Positions 43,516 through 53,503 of a stretch of DNA of 64,000 nucleotides are shown one piece after another; position 1 is the first letter of the stretch; the number at the start of each line of letters is the position of its first letter. The stretch lies in the NCBI GenBank assembly GCA_018240595.1, contig JAFEFL010000032.1:25283-89282 (forward strand), read 5' to 3'. The translations under genes and the position numbers were made by a program. Under the pieces are notes generated by a model that saw only the letters and a list, made by a program, of their open reading frames with translations, had not been told where the DNA came from and did not search any database. The DNA comes from Pseudomonadota bacterium. Lineage in GTDB: Bacteria > Pseudomonadota > Alphaproteobacteria > Rhizobiales > Xanthobacteraceae.

Positions 43516-44805
43516 TCAGGTCTCGAAGGGGTTCTTCATCAGGATGGTATCGTCGCGCTCGGGGCTGGTCGATAACAGAGCCACCGGGCAGCCAATCAGT
43601 TCCTCGATTCGGCGGACATATTTTATCGCCTGCGCCGGCAGTTCGGCCCAGGAGCGTGCCCCGGCGGTCGGCTCTTTCCAGCCGTCGATGGTCTCGTAGA
43701 TGGGCTCGACCGCGGCCTGGGCATGCTCGCCAGCCGGGAGATAATCGATCTCACGACCATCGAGCTTGTAGCCGACGCAGACCTTGACCTCGTCGAAGCC
43801 GTCGAGGATGTCGAGCTTGGTCAGCGCGATGCCGTTGATGCCGCAGGTCGAAACGGTCTGGCGCACCAGCACGGCGTCGAACCAGCCGCAGCGCCGGGCG
43901 CGGCCGGTGACCGTGCCGAACTCGCGGCCGCGCTCGCCGAGCATCTTGCCGATCTCGTTGTGCATCTGGTCGGTCGGGAACGGGCCCTCGCCGACGCGCG
44001 TCGTGTAGGCCTTGGTGATGCCGAGCACGTAGTTGATGGCGTTCGGACCGAGGCCGGCGCCGGTCGCCGCCTGCCCTGCCACGGTGTTCGACGAGGTGAC
44101 GTAAGGATAGGTGCCGTGATCGATGTCGAGCAGCGCGCCCTGCGCGCCTTCGAACAGGATGCGCCGGCCTTCGCGGCGCTTGCCGTCGAGCAGCCGCCAC
44201 ACCGAATCCATGTACGGCAGCACCTTCGGCGCCAGCGCCGACAGGTGGTTGTACAGATCCTTGGCGTCGATCTCCTTGAGACCGTTGCCCCGGCGCAGCG
44301 CGTTGTGGTGCGCCAGCAGGCGCTCGATCTTGCCGCCGAGCGTCGGCAGGTCGGCAAGGTCCATGAAACGAATGGCTCGGCGGCCGACCTTGTCTTCATA
44401 GGCCGGGCCGATGCCGCGCTTGGTGGTGCCAATGCGCGCCGTAGAGTTCTCGCGGATCTCCTCGAGCTCGCGATGCAGCGGCAGGATGAGCACGGCGTTC
44501 TCGGCAATACGCAGCGACTCGGGCGTCACCTTGACGCCCTGCGAGGCGAGCTGCCCGATCTCCTTGAGCAGCGCCTCGGGGTCGATGACGACGCCGTTGC
44601 CGATCACCGACAGCTTGCCTTCCCGGACGACGCCGGACGGCAGCAGCGACAGTTTGTAGGTGGCGTTGCCGATCACCAGAGTGTGGCCGGCGTTATGGCC
44701 GCCCTGGAATCGCACCACGACATCGGCCTGCTGGGACAGCCAGTCGACAATCTTGCCCTTGCCTTCGTCGCCCCACTGCGACCCGACAACCACGACATTC
44801 GCCAT
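43516..44805 (-). CDS. purA: Adenylosuccinate synthetase
   Basis: The 429-residue protein has the PurA signatures [21 protein letters not shown] at the N-terminus (catalytic aspartate and GTP loop), [33 protein letters not shown] and the C-terminal [15 protein letters not shown]. It converts IMP and aspartate to adenylosuccinate with GTP, the committed step to AMP. Length is standard. Confidence 0.97.
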   Translation of the reverse strand: MANVVVVGSQWGDEGKGKIVDWLSQQADVVVRFQGGHNAGHTLVIGNATYKLSLLPSGVVREGKLSVIGNGVVIDPEALLKEIGQLASQGVKVTPESLRIAENAVLILPLHRELEEIRENSTARIGTTKRGIGPAYEDKVGRRAIRFMDLADLPTLGGKIERLLAHHNALRRGNGLKEIDAKDLYNHLSALAPKVLPYMDSVWRLLDGKRREGRRILFEGAQGALLDIDHGTYPYVTSSNTVAGQAATGAGLGPNAINYVLGITKAYTTRVGEGPFPTDQMHNEIGKMLGERGREFGTVTGRARRCGWFDAVLVRQTVSTCGINGIALTKLDILDGFDEVKVCVGYKLDGREIDYLPAGEHAQAAVEPIYETIDGWKEPTAGARSWAELPAQAIKYVRRIEELIGCPVALLSTSPERDDTILMKNPFET

Positions 44806-44985
44806 AGAAGCTTCATCTCCGCGTCAGCGTTCCGGACACTGACGCCGGGCGGTGCCGGCCAGGTCCACCCTCGGATAAAGGATGGAGGCCCCCGAAGCAA
44901 GGCAAACCGGCCCTGCCGCGGGGGCGTGTGGACGGTTAGTTCGCCTTGTTTTTCAACAGGCTAATGGCGCGCTTGGCGGGGCGGC

Positions 44986-46830
44986 TCAGCTCGCCAGGAC
45001 GTAGCGGCCGGGCGCATCCGGCAAGGGGATGTCCGCGGCCGGGAAAGCCGGCGGCGGCACCGGAACACCGGAACGGGACTGGAGCCAAGCCAGCCAGTCC
45101 GGCCACCACGAGCCGGCCTTGGCCGGGGCGGCGGCGAACCAGGTATCCGGGTCGACGTGGAGCGCGTCGCCGGGGGTGGTTGCGACGCGGTAATGCAGGC
45201 CGGGGTGATGCCGGTCCGAGACGATGCCGACATTGTGCCCGCCCGAGGCCAGCAGATAAGTGACCTCGGTCTCGGTCAGCCGGTGGATCTTGTAGGTCGA
45301 GCGCCATGGCGCGACGTGGTCGCGTTCGGTGCCGACGGCGAAGATCGGCACGCGGATATCGGAGAGCGACACCGGCTTTTCGCCGATAACGTAACGGCCT
45401 TCGGCGAGTTCGTTGTCGAGGAACAGCTTGTGCAGGTACTGCGAATGCATCTTGTACGGCATGCGCGTCGCATCGGCGTTCCAGGCCATCAGGTCGGTCA
45501 TCGGCTCGCGCTCGCCCATCAGGTAGTTGCGCGCCAGATACGACCAGACGAGATCGTTCGAGCGCAGCATCTGGAATGCGCCGGCCATCTGCGAGGTGTC
45601 GAGGAAGCCCTGCTCCCACATCATGTCGTCGAGGAAGGCGAGCTGGCTTTCGTTGATGAACAGCATCAGCTCGCCGGCCTCGGTGAAATCCGTCTGCGCG
45701 GCGAGCAGCGTCACCGATTGCAGGCGGTCGTCATTGTCGCGCGCCATGGCGGCGGCGGCGATCGACAACAGCGTGCCGCCAAGGCAATAGCCGACGGTGT
45801 GCACCTTGTGTCCCGGCACGATGCCGCCGACCGCGTCGAGCGCGGCCATGACGCCGAGTGTGCGGTAGTCCTCCATGTCGAGGTCGCGGTCGTCCTCATC
45901 CGGATTTTTCCAGGAGATCATGAAGACCGTGAAGCCCTGCGCTGTCAGGTATTTCACCATCGAATTGGTCGGCGACAGATCGAGGATATAGTACTTCATG
46001 ATCCAGGCCGGCACGATCAGGATCGGCTCCGGCCGCACCGTGTCGGTCGTCGGCGCATACTGGATGAGCTCGATCAGCCGGTTGCGATAAACCACCTTGC
46101 CGGGCGTGATCGCGACATCGCGGCCGACGACGAAATTCTCGCAGCCGACCGGTTTCTTGCCACTGATCCGCCGCTCCCAGTCCTCGATCATGTTCTGAAA
46201 GCCGGCGACGAGATTGGCGCCGCCGGTCTCCATCGTGCGCTTCATGATCTCGGGATTGGTGAGGATGAAGTTCGACGGCGACGCCATGTCGAGGATCTGG
46301 CGCGACGTAAATTCGACGATGCGTTCGTTCTGTTCGCTGACGCCGCGCACGTCGGTGGTGGCGTTGTGCCACCATTGCTGCTGCAGCAGGAACGACTGAT
46401 AGATGACGTTGTAGGGCCAGTGCTGCCAGCTGTCGGCCTCGAAGCGCCGGTCCTGCGGCAACGGCTCGATGCAGGGCCCGGCCGCCTCATGCCGCGTTAC
46501 GCTCTGCGCGCAATGCAGCGCCATGCGCGACGCCTTGCGTGCGGCCTTTTCGACGAGTTGCAGCCGCTTGCCGGGCGAGCCGGCCAGATGCGTCGCCCAG
46601 TCGAGATAGGCATGCATCAACGCCAGCGGCGACAGGCCCATGGTGACGCGCGCCATGCCGGCGTGCAGCGAGCGGTCGATGATGTCGGCAAGCGCCGTGA
46701 CGGCGTAGGAGTCGCGCTCGTCGCGCGACGACGGACCGGGCGCGATCACCGCATGCGCCGGCGGCGCCGCGGCCGGCGCCAGCGTGACGATCGGCGCTTC
46801 CAACGGGGCAAGGGTATTCGGCTCGGTCAT
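44986..46830 (-). CDS. phaC: Class I poly(3-hydroxyalkanoate) synthase
   Basis: The 614-residue protein has an N-terminal PhaC domain (DSWQHWPYNVIYQSFLLQQQWW) and an alpha/beta-hydrolase domain with the lipase-like box GYCLGGT, nucleophile C349, the catalytic aspartate in GTERDHVAPW and histidine in GGHNVGI. It polymerises 3-hydroxyacyl-CoA to storage polyester. The box is G-Y-C-L-G-G rather than the common S-Y-C-V-G-G. A FixK-like box 37 bp upstream suggests control by low oxygen. Confidence 0.94.
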   Translation of the reverse strand: MTEPNTLAPLEAPIVTLAPAAAPPAHAVIAPGPSSRDERDSYAVTALADIIDRSLHAGMARVTMGLSPLALMHAYLDWATHLAGSPGKRLQLVEKAARKASRMALHCAQSVTRHEAAGPCIEPLPQDRRFEADSWQHWPYNVIYQSFLLQQQWWHNATTDVRGVSEQNERIVEFTSRQILDMASPSNFILTNPEIMKRTMETGGANLVAGFQNMIEDWERRISGKKPVGCENFVVGRDVAITPGKVVYRNRLIELIQYAPTTDTVRPEPILIVPAWIMKYYILDLSPTNSMVKYLTAQGFTVFMISWKNPDEDDRDLDMEDYRTLGVMAALDAVGGIVPGHKVHTVGYCLGGTLLSIAAAAMARDNDDRLQSVTLLAAQTDFTEAGELMLFINESQLAFLDDMMWEQGFLDTSQMAGAFQMLRSNDLVWSYLARNYLMGEREPMTDLMAWNADATRMPYKMHSQYLHKLFLDNELAEGRYVIGEKPVSLSDIRVPIFAVGTERDHVAPWRSTYKIHRLTETEVTYLLASGGHNVGIVSDRHHPGLHYRVATTPGDALHVDPDTWFAAAPAKAGSWWPDWLAWLQSRSGVPVPPPAFPAADIPLPDAPGRYVLAS

Positions 46831-46866
46831 GACCGCGGTACTCTACGGTCGCGCGGGTTTGCCCCC

Positions 46867-46880
46867 ATGACCTAGGTCAA
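46867..46880. promoter_or_regulatory. FixK/FNR-like box upstream of phaC
   Basis: ATGACCTAGGTCAA contains the perfect palindrome TGACCTAGGTCA and matches the FixK2 consensus in all but the first base. It lies between phaC and the upstream gene, 37 bp before the phaC start. Confidence 0.5.
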
Positions 46881-46885
46881 ATATG

Positions 46886-48526
46886 TCAATCCACCACCGG
46901 CGTCAGCACCATGGTCTTGTCCTTCGGCCAGCGCACCCGCCAGGCCAAGGTGATGTCGCGCGCTTCGCCCGGGGCGGCGTCGAAGGCCCATTCCAGCACG
47001 CCACGGCGATTGTGCAGGTCGCGCGCCGTCGGCTGCGTCGTCGCCGGCAGCATCTCGACGACGATGTCGTCGGCCTCGCTGACCGGGATCTGATCCTCGA
47101 TGCTGACCTTGACCGGGAAGTTGTGGCCGTTGCGCACCGAGGTCTTGAACTCGCGCTCCTCGATCTTCGAAGAACCGATCAGGCCGGCGCTGCCCGTCAG
47201 TTTGCGCACCAAGGTACGGGTGACCTTGATCTGGTCGTCGGCGCCGAAGCCGAGCCGCACCGGCTCATCCTTTGGCGTCAGCGTCATCGAGGAGCGGCCG
47301 ACAAACAGCCCGTCGCGATACAGCGCGATGCGGCCGGGCAGCAGCGGCGCTTCCTCGGCATTCTTGAAACTGGCCTCGAGGAAAGCGCTCTGATCGAGCG
47401 CCGGCACCGCGCGCACCGACAATTCCGGCGCGATGGTCGCGGTAGCGAGGCGGAATGACTTGGCGCTCTGCGCCGCGGCGATGCTGACGCGGCCGGGCAC
47501 GCGGAACGCCGCCTGGAAGCCGCTGGCGTCGAAGGCGGCTTCCTGCTCCTGCGCCTCATTCCTGGCGAGCGTGGGCGGCGACGGCGCGGCGGCATCGTGC
47601 CCTTCGAAGCGTTGCGGCGCCGCGGCCTTCGGCGCCGGCGCCCGGTATTGGGCGACGAGCGAATGGAGCTCAGGCGCATTGCCGCCGCGCGCGGTGCGCA
47701 CCGTCGACAGCGTCAAGGCGACGTTGTCCCAATCCTCGCCGGTTGCCTGCGCCACCTCGGCGCGGCGCACCAGTTCGAGCGACGGCTTGGCGCCTTTCGC
47801 GCCCGTCTCGAGACGCGCGTCATAGAGCGGGATCCAGCGCGCGCCGCGGACCGAATAGGTCACGCGCAAGGTGGCCGATGTGGGAGCCGCGGCTGCAAGG
47901 CCGATGCGCAGTTCAAGCTTGCGCGGCGGATTGGCGCGCCGCTCACTCTCCAGCCGCGCGATCTCGCGGTCGATGTCGCGCTGGCGGATCTTGGCTTCGC
48001 GCACCGCGGCCTCGGCGGCGGTGACCTCTTCGGCAACCGCGCTGAACGCTTCACGCCATTCGGCGAGCGGTCGCGCCTCGCCCTTGCCGCCGAGACCGGC
48101 TGGAGCCGTGGCGGCGAAATGTTCGGCGAACTGGCGGCGCGCCTGGGCACCGGCGATGGCGCCGTCGAGCGCGGCGCGCTGGTCGCGTAGCGTTTCGATG
48201 CGCTTGTCGATCTCGGGCAGGTTGGCCGGCGGCAGCAGCTTCGGCGAGGCGACATCGATGGCGCCGATGGTCAGCTTGCCTGCACCTTCGCCTTCGATGC
48301 GCAGTGAGGCCGGATCGAGCGAGACCGGAAAGTCACGCAGCACGATGGTGTTGTCGCCGGCGGCGGCGTCGGCCGTGACGATACGGGTCACCGTCGCGCC
48401 GTCGGGGTAGACGATAACGCTGTCGATGCGGGAGTTGCCGTCGATCTCGGCGGCGGCCGCTGGCCCTGCGAGATACGCGGCCACGGCGACGACGACCGGC
48501 GTGGCGATGAAAACCTGGCGGCGCAT
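46886..48526 (-). CDS. DUF4139 domain (mucoidy inhibitor MuiA family) protein
   Basis: The 546-residue protein has a signal peptide (MRRQVFIATPVVVAVAAYLAGPAAAAE), an N-terminal DUF4140-like domain (IDSVIVYPDGATVTRIVTADAAAGDNTIVLRDFP), a coiled-coil region (about residues 115-200) and a C-terminal DUF4139 domain (VTYSVRGARWIPLYDARLETG to ITLAWRVRWPKDK). Family members are exported; one was linked to mucoidy, but the mechanism is unknown. GGGAGG six bases before ATG 48526 supports the start. Confidence 0.86.
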   Translation of the reverse strand: MRRQVFIATPVVVAVAAYLAGPAAAAEIDGNSRIDSVIVYPDGATVTRIVTADAAAGDNTIVLRDFPVSLDPASLRIEGEGAGKLTIGAIDVASPKLLPPANLPEIDKRIETLRDQRAALDGAIAGAQARRQFAEHFAATAPAGLGGKGEARPLAEWREAFSAVAEEVTAAEAAVREAKIRQRDIDREIARLESERRANPPRKLELRIGLAAAAPTSATLRVTYSVRGARWIPLYDARLETGAKGAKPSLELVRRAEVAQATGEDWDNVALTLSTVRTARGGNAPELHSLVAQYRAPAPKAAAPQRFEGHDAAAPSPPTLARNEAQEQEAAFDASGFQAAFRVPGRVSIAAAQSAKSFRLATATIAPELSVRAVPALDQSAFLEASFKNAEEAPLLPGRIALYRDGLFVGRSSMTLTPKDEPVRLGFGADDQIKVTRTLVRKLTGSAGLIGSSKIEEREFKTSVRNGHNFPVKVSIEDQIPVSEADDIVVEMLPATTQPTARDLHNRRGVLEWAFDAAPGEARDITLAWRVRWPKDKTMVLTPVVD

Positions 48527-48610
48527 TCTGACCTCCCGAGACGATCCGGAGATCAAGGTTCGGGATTCAGGTTTCCCTATGACCGCAATATTGCAGCACG
48601 ATGGCGTGCT

Positions 48611-48648
48611 TAAAAGACAGCGGCCGCGGGTGGGAGGTCCGCGGCCGC
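48611..48648 (-). terminator. Terminator downstream of serA
   Basis: GCGGCCGCGG and CCGCGGCCGC form a perfect 10-bp stem with a 9-base loop. On the minus strand it is followed by TGTCTTTTA. It lies 43 bp after the serA stop. Confidence 0.72.
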
Positions 48649-48690
48649 CGGTATTTGCTGTCGGTATGGCCTATTAGGAATGCAGCGGCT

Positions 48691-50274
48691 TTAGAAGTGC
48701 AAGGGTTTGGCCGACTGCACCTGCGGCAGCGCCCGCACCTTGGCCAGCACGTCTTCCGGCAATTCGCCGTCGATCTCGATCAGCGCCACCGCATTGGCGC
48801 CGGGCGCCTCGCGGCCGACATGGAAGGTCGCGATGTTGATATTCGCCTCGCCCAGCGTGCCGGAGAACTTGCCGATGAAGCCCGGCTTGTCGAGGTTGGT
48901 GATGTAGACCATGGACGGCGCGAATTCCGCGTCCATGCGGATGCCCTTGATATTGACGATGCGCGGGCGGCCGTCGGCAAACACGGTGCCGGAGACGTGG
49001 CGCGACTGGCGCTCGGTCACCACGGTGATTGTGATGAGGCTGTCGTAATCGCCGGCCACCTGCCGCGTCGTCTCCTCGATGATCATGCCGCGCTCCTTGG
49101 CAATCACCGGTGCGGAGACGACGTTGACGTCGCCGAGCATCGGCCGCAGCAGGCCGGCGAGCGCCGCCGAGGTGAGCGCGCGGGTGTTCATCTGCGCCAC
49201 CGCGCCTTCATAGGCGATCTGTACCTTGGAAATGCCGGTCTCGGTGAGCTGGCCGGCGAAAGAACCGAGTTTTTCGGCCAGTTCGACGAACGGCTTCAGC
49301 TTCGGCGCTTCCTCGGCGCTGATCGACGGGAAGTTGAGAGCATTGGTGATGGCGCCGGTCATCAGATAGTCGGCCATCTGCTCGGCGACCTGCAGCGCGA
49401 CGTTTTCCTGCGCTTCCGTGGTCGAGGCGCCGAGATGCGGCGTGCAGATCACGTTCGGGTGGCCGAACAGCACGTTCTCGGTCGCCGGCTCGGTGACGAA
49501 AACGTCGAAGGCGGCGCCGGCGACGTGGCCGGAATCGAGCGCGGCGCGCAGCGCGTTTTCATCGACCAGGCCGCCGCGGGCGCAGTTGATGATGCGCACG
49601 CCCTTCTTGGTCTTGTTCAGCGCGGTGGCGTCAAGGATGTTCTTGGTCTTGTCGGTGAGCGGCGTGTGCAGCGTGATGAAATCGGCCCGCTTGAGCAGTT
49701 CGTCGAGCTCGACTTTCTCGACGCCGATATCGACGGCACGCTCCGGCGACAGGTACGGGTCGAAGGCGATGACCTTCATCTTCAGGCCGAGGGCGCGGTC
49801 GGCGGCGATCGAACCGATATTGCCGCAGCCGATGACGCCGAGCGTCTTGCCGGTGATTTCCACGCCCATGAACTTGTTCTTTTCCCACTTGCCGGCCTGC
49901 GTCGAGCGGTCGGCTTCCGGGATCTGGCGGGCCAGCGCCAGCATCAGCGAGATGGCGTGCTCGGCGGTGGTGATCGAATTGCCGAAGGGCGTGTTCATCA
50001 CGATGATGCCCTTGGCCGTCGCGGCCGGGATGTCGACGTTGTCGACACCGATGCCGGCGCGGCCGATGACGCGCAGGTTCTTGGCGTTTTCGAGAATCTT
50101 CGACGTCACCTTGGTGGCCGAGCGGATGGCGAGCCCGTCATAGTTGCCGATGATCTCGGCAAGCTTGTCCTTGTCCTTGCCGAGAGCGGGCTGGAAATCG
50201 ACTTCGACGCCGCGGTCCTTGAAGATCTGGATGGCGGCGGGAGAAAGAGCGTCGGAGATGAGAACTTTGGGCAT
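48691..50274 (-). CDS. serA: D-3-phosphoglycerate dehydrogenase
   Basis: The 527-residue protein is the long, three-domain SerA: catalytic and NAD domains (GRAGIGVDNVDIPAATAKGI, GKTLGVIGCGNIGSIAADRA, INCARGGLVDENAL, TPHLGASTTEAQENVALQVAEQ) followed by an intervening domain and a C-terminal ACT domain (FIGKFSGTLGEANINIATFHVGRE). It oxidises 3-phosphoglycerate, the first step of serine synthesis; the ACT domain is the usual site of serine feedback. It lies after serC with a 193-bp repeat-containing gap. Confidence 0.95.
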   Translation of the reverse strand: MPKVLISDALSPAAIQIFKDRGVEVDFQPALGKDKDKLAEIIGNYDGLAIRSATKVTSKILENAKNLRVIGRAGIGVDNVDIPAATAKGIIVMNTPFGNSITTAEHAISLMLALARQIPEADRSTQAGKWEKNKFMGVEITGKTLGVIGCGNIGSIAADRALGLKMKVIAFDPYLSPERAVDIGVEKVELDELLKRADFITLHTPLTDKTKNILDATALNKTKKGVRIINCARGGLVDENALRAALDSGHVAGAAFDVFVTEPATENVLFGHPNVICTPHLGASTTEAQENVALQVAEQMADYLMTGAITNALNFPSISAEEAPKLKPFVELAEKLGSFAGQLTETGISKVQIAYEGAVAQMNTRALTSAALAGLLRPMLGDVNVVSAPVIAKERGMIIEETTRQVAGDYDSLITITVVTERQSRHVSGTVFADGRPRIVNIKGIRMDAEFAPSMVYITNLDKPGFIGKFSGTLGEANINIATFHVGREAPGANAVALIEIDGELPEDVLAKVRALPQVQSAKPLHF

Positions 50275-50288
50275 GGGCCTTGTCCGGT

Positions 50289-50460
50289 TCTGCTGTCATC
50301 GTCCGCGAAGGCGGACGATCCAGCGTTGAAGCGAATGACTGGAAGAGCTGGATGCCCCGCATTCGCGGGGCATGACGTTCTTGGAATTGCGGTCGGCGAC
50401 GAAATCACTCCACCTCGCCATGCTTCGCATGGCGACCCTCCCCTCCAGGGGAGGGTAAAG
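50289..50460. repeat. GC-rich palindromic repeats between serC and serA
   Basis: Three hairpin modules follow each other: TCGTCCGCGAAGGCGGACGA, ATGCCCCGCATTCGCGGGGCAT, and CGCCATGCTTCGCATGGCG followed by CCCTCCCCTCCAGGGGAGGG. The module pattern recurs near 63340-63505. Confidence 0.65.
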
Positions 50461-50467
50461 AGTGGCC

Positions 50468-51640
50468 TTACGCCGCCTTGGCGAGCGCGGCCTTGGCCTG
50501 TTCGAAGGCCCAGTCGAGCCACGGCGTCAGCGCTTCGACGTCCTTGGTCTCGATGGTGGCGCCGCACCAGATTCGCAGGCCCGGAGGCGCATCGCGATAG
50601 AACGCGATGTCGTTGGCGACGCCTTCCTTCTCGAGGATCGAGGCGAGGCTCTTGGCGAAAGCCGCCTGCTCATCGAGCGTCAGCTTGGCAACCGCCGGGT
50701 CCGAGACAACGAGGCACACCGAAGTATTCGACCGTGTCTCCGGCTTCTTGGCCAGATGATCGATCCACGCCGTCTTGGCGACCCAGTCGGCCAGCACCTT
50801 GGCGTTGGCGTCGGAGCGCGCTTGCAGACCCTTCAGACCGCCGACCGACTTCGCCCAGTTCAGCGCATCGAGATAGTCCTCGACGCACAGCATCGACGGC
50901 GTGTTGATGGTCTCGCCGACGAAGATGCCTTCGTTGAGCTTGCCGTTCTTCGTCATGCGGAAGATCTTCGGCAGCGGCCAGGCCGGCTTGTAGGTCTCCA
51001 GACGCTCGACCGCGCGCGGTGACATAATCAGCATGCCGTGCGCGCCCTCGCCGCCCAGCACCTTCTGCCAAGAGAAGGTGACGACATCGAGCTTGGTGAA
51101 ATCGAGGTTCTGCGCGAACGCCGCCGAAGTGGCGTCGCAGATGGTCAGGCCTTCGCGGTTCGCCGGGATCCAGTCGCCGTTCGGCACACGCACGCCGGAG
51201 GTGGTGCCGTTCCAGGTGAAGACGACGTCGGTCTTGAAGTCGACCTTCGACAGGTCGGGCAACTCGCCGTAACCGGCCTTCAGCTCGGTGACATCCTTGA
51301 GCTTGAGCTGCTTCACCACGTCGGTGATCCAGCCTTCGCCGAACGATTCCCAGGCGAGCATGGTGACGCCGCGCGCGCCCAGCATCGACCACAGCGCCAT
51401 TTCGACGGCGCCCGTGTCGGAGGCGGGCACGATGCCGATCTTGTAATCGGCCGGAACATTGAGAATTTCGCGCGTCAGATCGATGGCCTGCTTGAGCTTG
51501 GCCTTGCCGATCTTGGCGCGGTGGGAGCGGCCGAGAGCCGCGTCTTTGAGGGCTTGGAGGGTCCAGCCGGGGCGCTTGGCGCAGGGGCCGGACGAAAAGT
51601 GCGGGTTTGCCGGCCGCACGCCGGGCTTCGTCGCTGTCAT
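50468..51640 (-). CDS. serC: Phosphoserine aminotransferase
   Basis: The 390-residue class V aminotransferase starts with [15 protein letters not shown], carries the pyridoxal-phosphate lysine in [16 protein letters not shown], and has [15 protein letters not shown] for cofactor phosphate. It makes phosphoserine from 3-phosphohydroxypyruvate, the product of SerA, and is encoded before serA in the same direction. This is the longer alphaproteobacterial SerC type. Confidence 0.93.
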   Translation of the reverse strand: MTATKPGVRPANPHFSSGPCAKRPGWTLQALKDAALGRSHRAKIGKAKLKQAIDLTREILNVPADYKIGIVPASDTGAVEMALWSMLGARGVTMLAWESFGEGWITDVVKQLKLKDVTELKAGYGELPDLSKVDFKTDVVFTWNGTTSGVRVPNGDWIPANREGLTICDATSAAFAQNLDFTKLDVVTFSWQKVLGGEGAHGMLIMSPRAVERLETYKPAWPLPKIFRMTKNGKLNEGIFVGETINTPSMLCVEDYLDALNWAKSVGGLKGLQARSDANAKVLADWVAKTAWIDHLAKKPETRSNTSVCLVVSDPAVAKLTLDEQAAFAKSLASILEKEGVANDIAFYRDAPPGLRIWCGATIETKDVEALTPWLDWAFEQAKAALAKAA

Positions 51641-51755
51641 AGCCTATCCTTCCAGATAGAAGCCCCTCGTTGGGGAGGGGTGTCCCACTGGCGGAGATAG
51701 TCGATCGGCCCGCGCCGGTCAACAGCGGCGCGGCAAATCGCGAAGATTTAAGGAT

Positions 51756-52655
51756 TCAGAAACGAATACCGACGCCGACCCGGCCGTTATTCAGCGAGTT
51801 GCGGATGCCGTTGATGGCCGCGAAGGTCAGGTACTCCCACTCGGCGCGCAGGAACACATTCGGCGTCAAAGCCACGTCGAGGCCGAGGCCGCCGGCGAAG
51901 CCCGCCGAGAACGCGTTGTTTTTCGAATCGGTATAGGTGTTGTCGGTGCTGTACGGGCTGCCGCCGCCACCTCCGACGTCGGTGCCGCTCGAGCGGATGC
52001 GCGTCGTGACCGCATAGTCGAAGCGCCCCACCGCGATGCCGGCAAAGGCGTAAGGCAGGAACTGGCCCATCGCATAACCGGCGCGCGCGCGGAAGGTCGC
52101 ATAGTCCTTCAGCTTCACCGACGCCTGCGAGTCGATCCTGACATTGTTGTTGTAGCCGTCGGACGTATTGAACTGGCGGCCGATCGAATCGGCTTCGGAC
52201 TGATCGAAGCCCGAGGTCATGTTGTAGGTGATGTCGGCGCCGATGACGACGCCATCCCACAGCGCATTGTAGCCGATGAAGCCGCCGAAGGTCCGGCCGT
52301 TCGTCGTGCTCGACGGCAGCGTCGACCAGGTCTCGGGATGAAACTCGTTGAGAACGACCGTGTTGCGGAAGTCGTAGGCCACCTGCTGGCTGTTGCTCGA
52401 GCCGAAGTCGGTGTTCATGTTGCCGACGCCGAACTGGCCGCCGAAATTGATGCCGTCCCAGCGGATGCCGCTGCCCGCGGGCGCCGGCGGCTCGAACGAG
52501 CCGCGCAGAGGCGCCTCCCCTGGCCAATCGGCGGCGCGTGCCGCGGCGAAAAGCGGGGCCGCGAACATGACCGCCGCCACACCGAGCAGCAGCGCGCGCG
52601 AGAAGGCGCGCAGGGACCGCGGGCGAACCGGGTTATCGTACCGTGGGCAAATCAT
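51756..52655 (-). CDS. Outer-membrane beta-barrel protein
   Basis: The 299-residue protein has a signal peptide (RALLLGVAAVMFAAPLFAAARA) and an Omp25-like barrel: alternating strands such as FGGFIGYNALWDGVVIGADITYN and a final strand ending in phenylalanine (GVGIRF), the classical BAM signal. The N-terminus is long before the signal helix, so the true start may be a few codons later. It overlaps the end of the next barrel gene by 23 bp. Confidence 0.82.
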   Translation of the reverse strand: MICPRYDNPVRPRSLRAFSRALLLGVAAVMFAAPLFAAARAADWPGEAPLRGSFEPPAPAGSGIRWDGINFGGQFGVGNMNTDFGSSNSQQVAYDFRNTVVLNEFHPETWSTLPSSTTNGRTFGGFIGYNALWDGVVIGADITYNMTSGFDQSEADSIGRQFNTSDGYNNNVRIDSQASVKLKDYATFRARAGYAMGQFLPYAFAGIAVGRFDYAVTTRIRSSGTDVGGGGGSPYSTDNTYTDSKNNAFSAGFAGGLGLDVALTPNVFLRAEWEYLTFAAINGIRNSLNNGRVGVGIRF

Positions 52656-53379
52656 TGAAATTCCAACGCAGGCCGACCCGCACTTCGTGATTGACGATGT
52701 TCTTGAGAGTCATTTGTCCGACGGCGTCGCTGGCGGTCGAAACATCGCCGAGCGCGAGATAGCGATAGCCGACATCGAGCTGCATGTTGGGCGCAATGCG
52801 ATAGGCAACGCCTGCCATCGCCGCCCAGGCGAAATTCCACTGGCTGTGCGCGCCGTCGCCGCTGAAGGGCGGCGCGACCGTGCTTTGATAATCGCTGACG
52901 CGCAGCCGCGCGGCGCCGACGCCGGCGCCGATATAGGGCGTGGCGTTGTACCAGCTGCCGAGGTCGAGATAGCCGTTGAACAGCGCGGTGATGGCCGAGA
53001 CCTTCGCCGTGGTGTCGTTCGGCGCCACGGTCGTCGCCTCGTATTTCATCGGCGAGCCGAAATCGATGGTGCCGTCGGTGCGCAGCCAGCCGGTCTTGAC
53101 GCCGAGGCCGACGCCGCCGCCGAAGCTGCCGCCCAGCTTCTCGCTGCCCGGGGCGGGAAAACCGGGCGCCGGATCGGAGCCCGACAGATGGCCCCAGCGG
53201 TAGCCGATGTCGCCGCGCAGATACCAGCCGGTGAGCAAGGGCGCCGGCGGCAGCGGGCGCACGCTGGCAGGAGGCGGCAGGACGGCCGGACGGTTGCCCG
53301 GCATGTCGGCCGCTTGCGCGCCGGTCAGCCCGGCGGCCACGCATGCCAGCCCGATCGCCGACCTCCGAACGAGACCCAT
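52633..53379 (-). CDS. Outer-membrane beta-barrel protein
   Basis: The 248-residue protein has a signal peptide (RRSAIGLACVAAGLTGAQAAD) followed by a proline-rich linker and a barrel (GWYLRGDIGYRWG, YIGAGVGAARLRVSDYQ, NFAWAAMAGVAYRIAPNMQLDVGYRYLALGD). GWYLRGDIG is shared with the barrel at 53504, showing a duplicated family. The C-terminus runs past the last strand to VR. Confidence 0.83.
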   Translation of the reverse strand: MGLVRRSAIGLACVAAGLTGAQAADMPGNRPAVLPPPASVRPLPPAPLLTGWYLRGDIGYRWGHLSGSDPAPGFPAPGSEKLGGSFGGGVGLGVKTGWLRTDGTIDFGSPMKYEATTVAPNDTTAKVSAITALFNGYLDLGSWYNATPYIGAGVGAARLRVSDYQSTVAPPFSGDGAHSQWNFAWAAMAGVAYRIAPNMQLDVGYRYLALGDVSTASDAVGQMTLKNIVNHEVRVGLRWNFNDLPTVR

Positions 53380-53503
53380 GACCCCAACTCCTTCGCGGCA
53401 GCGCGCCGCGTCCGGATCCGGCGGCTCGCTGTTAAGCCGCCATCAACCAAGAACTTTCACCAAGCGGCCGCGCCCGTTAACGGCGCGGCACGGCCGCCCA
53501 TCG

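Noticed and set aside
44936..45619. 227-codon minus-strand frame near the phaC end
   Set aside because: Same-strand alternative frame of phaC; the PhaC frame carries the catalytic Asp and His there.
45157..46875. 572-codon plus-strand open frame
   Set aside because: Antisense to phaC; composition typical of a GC-rich shadow.
48601..50907. 768-codon plus-strand open frame
   Set aside because: Antisense to serA and part of serC, whose motifs are unmistakable.
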